A stretch of 15,838 bases of DNA from Phycisphaerales bacterium UBA1926 (GTDB lineage: Bacteria > Planctomycetota > Phycisphaerae > Phycisphaerales > UBA1924). A program made the translations under genes and the position numbers. The stretch spans positions 1 through 15,838 of the forward strand of contig DDFO01000011.1 in NCBI GenBank assembly GCA_002337215.1, in the 5' to 3' direction. The notes under the pieces were generated by a model. The model ran no database searches and was not told the origin of the DNA. It saw only the letters and a program-made list of their open reading frames with translations. Positions 5,895 to 12,426 of the stretch are shown here, piece after piece (within the stretch, counting starts at the first letter, position 1; each line of letters starts with the position of its first letter).

Positions 5895-8022
5895 CCGGGA
5901 TTTGCATCGATTCGCATCGGCGTTGGAAGAGATGGGCGAGCTGGTCCGCGTGCGCGAGCGGGTGAGTGCGGTGCTGGAGATCGCGGCGATCGCGGACGCG
6001 GTGAGCAAGACGCGGGCGCCGGGGCTTGGGTCGGCGTCGTCGCAGAAGAACGACCCGGTGTTCTGCGGGCTGGGTGGGCCTGCGTTGCTGTTCGAGAACG
6101 TGGAGGGGTCGGACTATCCGCTGTTGATCAATGCGTACGGGTCGTATCGGCGGATGGAAATGGGGCTCGGCTGCGGGCGGTTTGGCGACGACGCGGGGTT
6201 CGATGGGATCGGGAAGGTCATCCGGGAGTTGGTGAAGCCCCAGCCGCCTCGGGGGTTGGGAGAAGCGGTCGCGAAGGCGAAGCAGGTTGCGCCGCTGTTG
6301 AAGATCGGGCCGAAGCGGAAGGGTGGGTCTGGGAAGAGCCAGGAGGTGGTAGAGACGGGTGAGGCGGTCGATCTGACCCGGTTGCCTTTGCTGCGGTGCT
6401 GGCCGTTTGATGGGGACTTTGAGGGATTGGGGTATCGGGGGGATATCAATGCCGGTCTGCCGGGCATGGGGCATCCGGAGAAGTCCGGAGAAGATTGGGA
6501 CGCGGGGTATCGGGGGCGGTATGTGACGTTCGCGGGGATCCACACGATTCACGCGGATGATGTCGGTGAGAAGAAGCCTTCGTCGCACAACATCGGGATG
6601 TACCGGGTGCAGTTGCTCGGGAAGGACCGGGTGGCGATGCACTGGCACATGCACCATGACGGGGCGAGGCACTGGCGGTCGTGGAAGAAACGCGGGGAGC
6701 CGATGCCGGTGGCGATCGCGTTCGGGGGGGAGAGCGTGCTGCCGTACGCGGCGACCGCCCCGCTGCCTCCCGGGATCAGCGAGTTGTTGATGGCGGGGTT
6801 TCTGAACGGGCGGGGGATCGAGTTAGTGCGCGGGAAGACGGTGCCGCTGTGGGTGCCGGCGAATGCGGAGTTTGTCATCGAAGGCTTCGTGCGGACGGAC
6901 GCGGGCGGGCCCGGGTGGGAGCCGGACAGCGGCGATCCGTTGGGTGATGGCTCGGTCTTTGAAGGCCCCTTCGGGGATCACACGGGGTTCTACTCGCTCC
7001 CGGACCGGTATCCGATCGTGGAGGTGACGGCGGTGACGCATCGGCGGGATGCGGTGTTGCCGGCGACAGTCGTCGGGCTGCCGCCTCAGGAGGATTACTT
7101 CCTGGGGAAGGCGACGGAGCGTCTGTTCCTGCCGCTGCTGCAGGTGCTGGTTCCCGACATCGCGGACTACGACCTGCCGATGTTCGGGGCGTTCCACAAC
7201 TGCGCGTTCGTGCAGATCGAGAAGGAGTACCCGCTGCAGGGGCGGCGGGTGATGTCGTCGATCTGGGGGGCGGGGCAGATGGCGTGGACGAAGTCGATCT
7301 TTGTTGTCGGCGATGATGTGGATGTGCACGATCAGCGGGCGGTGATGGAGGCGTGCGCGATGCACTGCCGTCCGTTGCACGATGTGGAGATCGTGCGCGG
7401 TCCCCTGGACATTCTGGACCATGCGGCTCCGAGGCTCGCGGCGGGGAGCAAGATCGGGTTCGACTGCACGCCTCGTTGGGAAGGGGAACAGGCGGGTGGC
7501 GAGTTGCCGGCGGGGCCGAGGCGGCTGCCGAGCGACGGAGAGACGCGGGCGTACGTGGAGCGTGTGTGCGGGGTCGAGGGGGTTCTGGACGCGGCGGTGC
7601 CGGTGAGTGCGCCGGGTTGGCTGGTGGTCGAGGTGGACCGGGGCGTCGGCGAGGATGATCACGAGGGGATGGGGCTGGCGGTGTTGGATCGGGTGCTGGA
7701 ACTCGATCCGGGGTTCTCTCCACGGTTGCCGTTCGTCGTCATTGTCGGTCGAGGGGTGGACATCCGTTCTCCCGTGGATGGGTTCTTCCACTGGCTGGCG
7801 AACATGGACCCCGGGCGGGACCTGGTCCGGCGGAGGGACCATCTGGGAGATTGCCTGGCGTTCGATGCGACGCCGAAGACCCCCGGAGACGAACGGGACG
7901 GTGAGCCTGTGCGGGGATGGCCTCCCGTGGTGGAGACGGACGCGGGGGTTGTGGAGAAGGTCCGATCAAAGTGGGCGGATTACGGTCTTGCGGGGGATCC
8001 GCCCGGGGCGTTGCGGATGTGA
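5890..8022 (+). CDS. UbiD-family prenylated-FMN decarboxylase, long form
   Basis: 710 residues, against about 490 for typical UbiD proteins. UbiD enzymes decarboxylate (hetero)aromatic or unsaturated acids using prenylated FMN supplied by UbiX; in planctomycetes such proteins are often proposed to act in menaquinone synthesis by the futalosine route, but the sequence alone does not prove this. Family blocks in order: N-terminal YRDLHRFASALEEMGELVRV; LLFENVEGSDYPLLINAYGS (67-86); NIGMYRVQLLGKDRVAMHWH (234-253) with the metal/cofactor-site Asn and Arg; AEFVIEGFV (326-334) and FEGPFGDHTGFYS (357-369) with the conserved Glu residues; the core continues through MSSIWGAGQMAWTKSIFVVGDDVDVHD to LDILDHAAP...KIGFDCTPRW (506-530). 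The last 180 residues are an extension that ends with a second copy-like block, FVVIVGRGVDIRSP...CLAFDATPKTP (615-665). Cytoplasmic. It starts 10 bp from the divergent methyltransferase gene. No UbiX is in the window. Confidence 0.92.
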   Translation: MYRDLHRFASALEEMGELVRVRERVSAVLEIAAIADAVSKTRAPGLGSASSQKNDPVFCGLGGPALLFENVEGSDYPLLINAYGSYRRMEMGLGCGRFGDDAGFDGIGKVIRELVKPQPPRGLGEAVAKAKQVAPLLKIGPKRKGGSGKSQEVVETGEAVDLTRLPLLRCWPFDGDFEGLGYRGDINAGLPGMGHPEKSGEDWDAGYRGRYVTFAGIHTIHADDVGEKKPSSHNIGMYRVQLLGKDRVAMHWHMHHDGARHWRSWKKRGEPMPVAIAFGGESVLPYAATAPLPPGISELLMAGFLNGRGIELVRGKTVPLWVPANAEFVIEGFVRTDAGGPGWEPDSGDPLGDGSVFEGPFGDHTGFYSLPDRYPIVEVTAVTHRRDAVLPATVVGLPPQEDYFLGKATERLFLPLLQVLVPDIADYDLPMFGAFHNCAFVQIEKEYPLQGRRVMSSIWGAGQMAWTKSIFVVGDDVDVHDQRAVMEACAMHCRPLHDVEIVRGPLDILDHAAPRLAAGSKIGFDCTPRWEGEQAGGELPAGPRRLPSDGETRAYVERVCGVEGVLDAAVPVSAPGWLVVEVDRGVGEDDHEGMGLAVLDRVLELDPGFSPRLPFVVIVGRGVDIRSPVDGFFHWLANMDPGRDLVRRRDHLGDCLAFDATPKTPGDERDGEPVRGWPPVVETDAGVVEKVRSKWADYGLAGDPPGALRM

Positions 8023-8123
8023 GCCCCGACCTGTGGAACACCATGGTGCTTCGCGTGGTGGTGGGAGCGAAAAGGCCGGCCGGAATGCGGTGATCGGGGA
8101 TAGGTTGCGTGCCTCGTTGTGAG

Positions 8124-8129
8124 TATACT
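8124..8129 (+). promoter_or_regulatory. -10 box (TATACT) of the cysteine-desulfurase-like gene
   Basis: TATACT matches the -10 consensus at five of six positions and ends 9 nt before the ATG at 8139, so transcription should begin about 3 nt before the start codon. That leaves no room for a ribosome site. The placement supports the 8139 ATG over the upstream GTG at 8109, which would put the promoter inside the coding region. Confidence 0.5.
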
Positions 8130-8138
8130 CGCGGCCTC

Positions 8139-9350
8139 ATGGAAACAGGTCTTGTCTATCTGGATAACGCCGCGACGAGCTGGCCGAAACCCCCCGAGGT
8201 CGGCGAGGCGATGGCCGCGTTTCTGCGTGACTCGGCGGGGAACCCCGGGCGGGGCGGGCACGAGTTGGCGCGTGCGGCAAGCAGAACGGTTGACGAGGCG
8301 CGGGCGACGCTGGCGCGGCTGGTGAACGCGCCGGCGACGAAACGGATCGTGCTGACGCACGGGTGCACCGACGCGTTGAATATCGCGATCCACGGGATCA
8401 TGCGGTCGGCGATGGTGGATTCGTGCGGGGGTGCCAAGCCGCGCGTGGTGACGAGTTGCCTGGAGCACAACGCGGTGCTGCGGACGCTGCACTGCTACGC
8501 GACGGGCGGGCTGATCGAGTTGGATGTGGTCACGTGTGGTTCGGATGGGTTGATCGACCCGGACGCGTATCTGTCGCACTGCGACGAGCGGACGATCCTG
8601 GCCTGTCTGACGCACGCGTCGAATGTTGTTGGCACGATCCAGCGGACGGGGGAGGTCGGGCATGGGCTGCGGCGGCGGTCGCCGCACGCGCTGTTTCTTG
8701 TTGATGTCGCGCAGACGATCGGGCACATGCCGATCGACGCGGAGGCGGGGTTCGCGGATCTGATGGCGATCGCGGGGCACAAGGGGCTGCGTGGACCCAC
8801 GGGGACTGGCGGGCTGTATGTCGGCGAGCGGGCCTATCCCGATGACCCCGACTCGCCCCGGTTGTTCTGCGAGCGGCGCGGGGGAACGGGGATGAAGGGC
8901 GTGGGGCTCGACATGCCGACGGAATTGCCCGATGCGCTGGAGGCGGGGACGGCGAACGCGGTGGGCTTCGCGGGGATGCTCGCGGCGGTCGAGGCGAAGT
9001 GCGAGACCGAGCATCACACCGAACGGGCGCTGACGGCGCGGATGCTGGACGGCCTGCACGCGGTGGATGGCGTGACGGTGTACGGACTCCCGGGGGTCGA
9101 GGGGCGGACGGCGGTCGTGCTGTTCAACATCGACGGGGCGCACCCCCGCGAGGTGGCGGACCGGCTGGACAAGGAGTTTTCGATCGCGGTGCGCGGGGGC
9201 GTGCACTGTGCGCCTTTGGCGCACGCGGCGATCGGGACGGGCGACGATGGTGCGGTTCGCGCGAGTGTCGGGCCTTGCAACACCGACGGGTGCGTGGACG
9301 CGCTGCTGAACGCGGTGGCGGTGATTGCCTCGGGCGCTGCGGTCGGGTAG
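8139..9350 (+). CDS. Cysteine desulfurase family PLP enzyme (aminotransferase class V)
   Basis: 403 residues from ATG 8139. Fold-type I PLP enzyme of the NifS/SufS superfamily: YLDNAATSWPKPPEV at 7-21, TSCLEHNA (105-112) with the PLP-stacking His110, VDVAQTIGHMPID (188-200) with Asp189 and Gln192, AGHKGLRGPTGTGGLYVGE (212-230) with Lys215 for the PLP Schiff base, and RGGVHCAPLAH (352-362) with Cys357 as the candidate catalytic cysteine. The wording GHKGL-GPxGTGGLY and HCAPLAHxxIGT matches the cysteine desulfurase subfamily often annotated as TIGR01977, which is distinct from the Isc/Suf housekeeping enzymes. The likely reaction is L-cysteine to alanine plus enzyme-bound persulfide, or selenocysteine lyase; the acceptor is unknown. 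No scaffold (IscU/SufU) or Suf genes are nearby. It is preceded by 116 bp after UbiD with its own promoter, and converges with the metalloprotease gene. Confidence 0.92.
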   Translation: METGLVYLDNAATSWPKPPEVGEAMAAFLRDSAGNPGRGGHELARAASRTVDEARATLARLVNAPATKRIVLTHGCTDALNIAIHGIMRSAMVDSCGGAKPRVVTSCLEHNAVLRTLHCYATGGLIELDVVTCGSDGLIDPDAYLSHCDERTILACLTHASNVVGTIQRTGEVGHGLRRRSPHALFLVDVAQTIGHMPIDAEAGFADLMAIAGHKGLRGPTGTGGLYVGERAYPDDPDSPRLFCERRGGTGMKGVGLDMPTELPDALEAGTANAVGFAGMLAAVEAKCETEHHTERALTARMLDGLHAVDGVTVYGLPGVEGRTAVVLFNIDGAHPREVADRLDKEFSIAVRGGVHCAPLAHAAIGTGDDGAVRASVGPCNTDGCVDALLNAVAVIASGAAVG

Positions 9351-9410
9351 CGGTTTTCGGCGGATCGGTGATGTTCTGGGTCGGGGGCTGTGGATCGGCG
9401 GGTTGTCGGG

Positions 9411-10706
9411 TTATTGACAGCCGAACTGGAACGCGTTGACGAACGCGACGACGTCGTTGAGATCATGGAGCTGGGTTGGATCGGCGAGGTCTGCTTCGGG
9501 CAGGCCCGTGTTGAACGCGCTGACGAAGAGGGCGATGTCTTCGAGATCGATGATGCCGATCGGTTCGGCGATGTCGGCGACGTTGCAGGGGATCGGCGGG
9601 GCGAGGGTTGTGATCGCGTAGCCGATCGCGTCGAGCGCGTCGAGATCTGCCTGAGAGAAGTAGTTGGGATAGCCGGTCTCGAAAGGAGCGAAGGCGGGCT
9701 CCATGACGCCGACGCGGAAGGGGTAGGCGCCGGTTTCCTCGAAGTGGCTTGGTTGTCCTGCGGACCCGTTCTCGGCGCGGTGCTCGCGGGTGATGAAATC
9801 GAAGTTGTGCTTCCGCTCTGCTTCGTAGTCGCCCAGGTAGAGCGCCCGAGGGGTGGTCGTGAAGTCTTCGAGCGTTTCGGGGTTCTCTGGGCCTGTGCGC
9901 GCGAATCGGAAGAGGTCGAGGGTTGTGGGGTCGGACATGCCGACGTCGTAGGCGTTGAAGAAGCCGAGCATGTGGGTGATCTCGTGGACGACGATATCGA
10001 CGAGCGAGAACTGGGCGTAGTAGCCGGTGCCGGCGCCGTTTCCGATTCCGTCCTCGGGGTTTCCGTCGGGCACGCTGCCGATGTAGAGCTTCCCGTCGAT
10101 GCTGCCGTTGTTGCCGATGAGGCGGAGTGATTTGGCGTTGGCCGATGAGAGCACGACGGTGTCCTCTTGACTGATTGGTCCGTCGAATTGATGTCTTGCG
10201 GGGAAGCTCTCTTCGGGGAGGTAGTCCTGGAGCACGTCGTTGGCGTCGGCACCCCGCTGGAGAGCGCCACGGAAGAGCGGGTAGGGCACCTCGACGAGCG
10301 TGGGGAACGAGCCGCCCAAGCCGAATGGTGAGAGGTGGACGTAGAGGTTCACTTCGATCGGGTTTTCGATCACGGATGCGCAGTACTCGGCGGCGAGTTG
10401 GAGGGCGGATGCGGCGTCGGGGGTGACGTCGCCGAAGACAAAGAACTGGATGGTGATTCCACCGGCGGCGCGGTTTGAATGGGTGATGATCCGATCGGGC
10501 TCGCGGAGGTCGGCGTCTGCGTCGTTGGCATGCTCGAAGCCGACGAGTGCGGCGTGGTCGAGGAGGGTGCGGGTGTGGACTGATCTCGCGTGATCTTGGG
10601 CGTGGAGGCAGAGGGGTTTGCCGCGCGGGTTGCACATGGCGACCGGGGGGGTTTGGGCGTGCGCGCATTGCAGCACGAACGCTGCGGCGATCGCCGTAGG
10701 TTCCAT
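9411..10706 (-). CDS. Secreted zinc metalloprotease with C-terminal dockerin-like repeat
   Basis: 431 residues from ATG 10704-10706, with an AAGGGAA ribosome site at 10711-10717. The N-terminus has a short hydrophobic signal (AIAAAFVLQCAHA) with a likely cut after AHA at 17; unusually it has no basic residue before the core. The catalytic zinc motif HEITHMLGF starts at residue 241 (His241, Glu242, His245), and a later MEPAFAPFE (335-343) fits the Met-turn of metzincin-like proteases; SQADLDALDAIGY (351-363) is the familiar end of such catalytic domains in this phylum. The family is the planctomycete/bacterial NF038122-type metalloprotease. From residue about 376 come two degenerate 25-residue units, ADIAEPIGIIDLEDIALFVS and ADLADPTQLHDLNDVVAFVN, like a type I dockerin pair, ending FGCQ. 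Such tails occur on many secreted Phycisphaerae proteins. It is expected outside the cytoplasm, perhaps attached to an envelope partner. It stands alone. Confidence 0.9.
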   Translation of the reverse strand: MEPTAIAAAFVLQCAHAQTPPVAMCNPRGKPLCLHAQDHARSVHTRTLLDHAALVGFEHANDADADLREPDRIITHSNRAAGGITIQFFVFGDVTPDAASALQLAAEYCASVIENPIEVNLYVHLSPFGLGGSFPTLVEVPYPLFRGALQRGADANDVLQDYLPEESFPARHQFDGPISQEDTVVLSSANAKSLRLIGNNGSIDGKLYIGSVPDGNPEDGIGNGAGTGYYAQFSLVDIVVHEITHMLGFFNAYDVGMSDPTTLDLFRFARTGPENPETLEDFTTTPRALYLGDYEAERKHNFDFITREHRAENGSAGQPSHFEETGAYPFRVGVMEPAFAPFETGYPNYFSQADLDALDAIGYAITTLAPPIPCNVADIAEPIGIIDLEDIALFVSAFNTGLPEADLADPTQLHDLNDVVAFVNAFQFGCQ

Positions 10707-10710
10707 GCGT

Positions 10711-10717
10711 TTCCCTT
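10711..10717 (-). promoter_or_regulatory. Shine-Dalgarno site of the metalloprotease gene
   Basis: On the minus strand the bases read AAGGGAA, 4 nt before the ATG at 10706. It fixes the start and shows that this gene has a real leader, unlike several neighbours. An upstream minus-strand GATACT at 10793-10798 might be its -10 box, but I found no matching -35. Confidence 0.6.
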
Positions 10718-10830
10718 CTGCGGGGGGCGGGGATTGAATCGGGCGGATTGCCCTGTTTCGTTCCGGTCGAATGACCGTGTCTGCTCGGGGAGAGTATCGA
10801 ATCCGCGCGGGTTCTCACTGCAGAAAGTGT

Positions 10831-10846
10831 GAGACGCAAGCGTCTC
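10831..10846. repeat. Perfect 16-bp palindrome GAGACGC-AA-GCGTCTC
   Basis: GAGACGC (10831-10837), loop AA, GCGTCTC (10840-10846), perfect 7-bp arms. It is about 125 bp upstream of the metalloprotease start. It could be an operator, or a member of a dispersed palindrome family like those at 3934 and 5144. There is no T-run, so it is not an intrinsic terminator. Confidence 0.45.
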
Positions 10847-11103
10847 GTATACCCCGAGTTAGGCGTTTCTCTGAGGCTCGGCGTTTGTTCTTTACCCTGC
10901 TCGGGGGATGCTGGTGCGCACAGGTGGCACACGATCTTGATCGCGAGAACGCCTGGGGATTGAAGGAGCGCGGGGAGTTCTAGATCTGTGGTGATCCTGG
11001 CTCATCGCGGTATACGAGTACGAATCGCGAGTGGCTTCGGTCGAAAAAAATTGGGTGTCGCGTCGGTGGACTGCGAGTCGTCGCACGGAAACGGTCCGCG
11101 CGG

Positions 11104-11547
11104 ATGCGTGGGCAGTCGGCACGGGCGATGCAGGACTCGAACACACTCGCGAATCATGATCCTCGCGGCGCAGAAGCCGGACTCAGTGAACCTCTCCGTG
11201 TATGGAAACCCGGAGACGGAGTCCGCTCCTCGTTGAATAGGAACGGCTCGGCGCCATCTCCGACCAGATTGAACGTTTCACAGTCCGTGTTCACGTACGT
11301 CGCCAATGAGACGGATCGGATGCCCCCGCGTGACCCGCTTGACGAGATGCTCGTTTCTCAATCGGAGTGCGCGAAGGTCCTCGATCTCTTCCTGACAGGT
11401 CTCCCCATCGAAAAGACCAGCCTCGCCAGCGTGAATGTCGTCAACGAGCACGCGGACCAAGCGGGCGAAACCTGCACCGAGATCCAACGGGCCGATGTCG
11501 CGTGGCAGCGGGTCGTGGTGAACGGCGGGCACGACACAAGAACGTGA
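11104..11547 (+). CDS. Doubtful hypothetical ORF
   Basis: A 147-codon open frame in the gap before the sigma-factor gene. From about 11281 to the stop at 11547 the third codon positions become clearly GC-rich, as in real genes here, and the translation (for example DPLDEMLVSQSECAKVLDLF) has ordinary composition; before 11281 the bias is weak. A possible shorter start is GTG 11287 or ATG 11320. No motif, signal or ribosome site is recognised. An opposite-strand frame (11278-11631) has poorer third-position bias. It may be a small unknown gene or a decayed remnant. Confidence 0.2.
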   Translation: MRGQSARAMQDSNTLANHDPRGAEAGLSEPLRVWKPGDGVRSSLNRNGSAPSPTRLNVSQSVFTYVANETDRMPPRDPLDEMLVSQSECAKVLDLFLTGLPIEKTSLASVNVVNEHADQAGETCTEIQRADVAWQRVVVNGGHDTRT

Positions 11548-11865
11548 CGAGCGAACAGGGGTGCGATCAACGAGGAACCGGCCGGGACACCATCGACCAC
11601 GACGAACCGACAGACTGCACGGAGGCCCCACCGCCGAGCCCCGGAACGTTCGGCGTCCCTCCGAGCGTCGGCGGCCTCGACGCGCACGCAGGAGCGGTCA
11701 ACAGGTCCGCGGACGGCTGAGGGCAATGCACGGTCGAGTCGGAACGCATTGAAGCAGGGCGAACGGTCGGCTGAGGTGATACGTCTACGGCACGGCGTGT
11801 TCCTGCTCACGGAGAACGTCCGAACGGGTTCATCGAGGAGACGGAAGGCAGAACTTGTACTTCGC

Positions 11866-11871
11866 TATACT
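11866..11871 (+). promoter_or_regulatory. -10 box (TATACT) of the ECF sigma/kinase operon, probably leaderless
   Basis: TATACT ends exactly six bases (CCGCGG) before the ATG at 11878, so a standard start site would be the A of the start codon. The same spacing is seen before the LuxR gene. No clear -35 was found, and I see no typical ECF-type GGAAC element at the right distance, so autoregulation cannot be claimed. Confidence 0.5.
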
Positions 11872-11877
11872 CCGCGG

Positions 11878-12423
11878 ATGGGAGAGGAACCCTCATCGAA
11901 CGACACCGGCGAGCAGAGCCCTGGGGTTTTCGACGACGAGATCTTCGGGTCGTTGACCGCTGAGTTGCACCGCCTCGCGTCGGTGATCTTCCATGGGAAC
12001 AACGGCGAACGCATTCTCCAGCCGACGGCGCTGGTCAATGAGGCGTGGCTGAAACTTGCGGGGAAGCTCGGTCATCTCAACAACAAGCAACACTTTTTGG
12101 CGCTCGCCGCGAAGGCGATGCGGCAGGTGCTCTCGGATTATGCACGGAGAGAATCGAGCGACAAGAGAGGCGGGACACGGAAGCGGCTAACGCTGCGGCC
12201 CGATGCCCTCGCCGATGAGGCGTTCGAGTTCGACGCGATGGAACTCAACGATGCCATCGACCGGCTCTCGGTGTTGAATGAGCGGCACGCACGGGTTGCC
12301 GAGTTGCGGCTTTTCGGCTCGCTCTCTGTCGCGGAGAGCGCGGCGCTGCTGGAGATCAGTGAAGCGACCGCCAAGCGTGATTGGCGGATGGCAAAGCTGT
12401 GGCTCATGCGGGAACTCGCCTGA
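11878..12423 (+). CDS. ECF-type RNA polymerase sigma factor (Sigma70_ECF / TIGR02999-like)
   Basis: 181 residues from ATG 11878; a 224-residue version from 11749 adds a segment without family similarity. Region 2 covers about 20-92 and contains ERILQPTALVNEAWLKLAG (44-62) and HFLALAAKAMRQVLSDYARR (72-91), which are diagnostic of the Sigma70_ECF (PF07638) group common in planctomycetes and other bacteria. A linker with KRGGTRKRLTL follows, then region 4 (122-180): LNERHARVAELRLFGSLSVAESAALLEISEATAKRDWRMAKLWL, the helix-turn-helix that binds the -35 element. The protein directs RNA polymerase to a dedicated regulon. There is no anti-sigma gene; instead the next gene, 3 bp downstream, is a membrane Ser/Thr kinase, so the sigma factor is probably controlled by, or acts with, that kinase. 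It is cytoplasmic. Confidence 0.93.
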   Translation: MGEEPSSNDTGEQSPGVFDDEIFGSLTAELHRLASVIFHGNNGERILQPTALVNEAWLKLAGKLGHLNNKQHFLALAAKAMRQVLSDYARRESSDKRGGTRKRLTLRPDALADEAFEFDAMELNDAIDRLSVLNERHARVAELRLFGSLSVAESAALLEISEATAKRDWRMAKLWLMRELA

Positions 12424-12426
12424 CCT

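Larger units (their letters stand above)
10707..11877. other. Long intergenic stretch between metalloprotease and ECF sigma genes
   Basis: About 1.17 kb with no gene I can defend, unusual in a window where most gaps are under 200 bp. It holds the metalloprotease leader, a 16-bp palindrome (10831-10846), an A-run at 11044-11050, a hairpin-capable stretch at about 11193-11221 (TCTCCG/CGGAGA and CTCCGT/ACGGAG as alternatives), and a weak ORF at 11104-11547. The promoter of the sigma-factor gene lies at the far end. Base composition looks slightly less biased than in the genes. It could hold a decayed gene, a small RNA or a regulatory region; nothing specific can be named. Confidence 0.5.

Noticed and set aside
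6823..7842. Minus-strand open frame of 339 codons inside the UbiD gene
   Set aside because: Arg/His/Pro-rich antisense translation with no motif; the plus strand is unambiguously UbiD.
8040..8049. Palindrome CACCATGGTG after the UbiD stop
   Set aside because: Ten bases only, no loop and no supporting context; likely chance.
7980..9224. Minus-strand open frame of 414 codons opposite the desulfurase-like gene
   Set aside because: Shadow frame; all PLP-enzyme motifs are on the plus strand.
9463..10932. Minus-strand 489-codon frame and a 418-codon frame overlapping the metalloprotease
   Set aside because: Arg- or Ser/Thr-rich shifted frames of the real protease gene; only the 431-codon frame has the zinc motif and ribosome site.
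10844..11018. Ten-base inverted pair CTCGTATACC (10844-10853) and GGTATACGAG (11009-11018)
   Set aside because: A match of this length over a kilobase is expected by chance often enough that it cannot stand alone without conservation data.
11044..11050. Terminator on the minus strand formed by the A-run at 11044
   Set aside because: No stable stem lies immediately upstream of the T-run when read on the minus strand.
11120..11200. Possible minus-strand tRNA (GTTCGAGTCC near 11125-11140 looks like a T-loop)
   Set aside because: The bases flanking TTCGAGT do not pair as a T-stem, no matching acceptor stem or 7-nt anticodon loop forms, and no CCA end is placed correctly.
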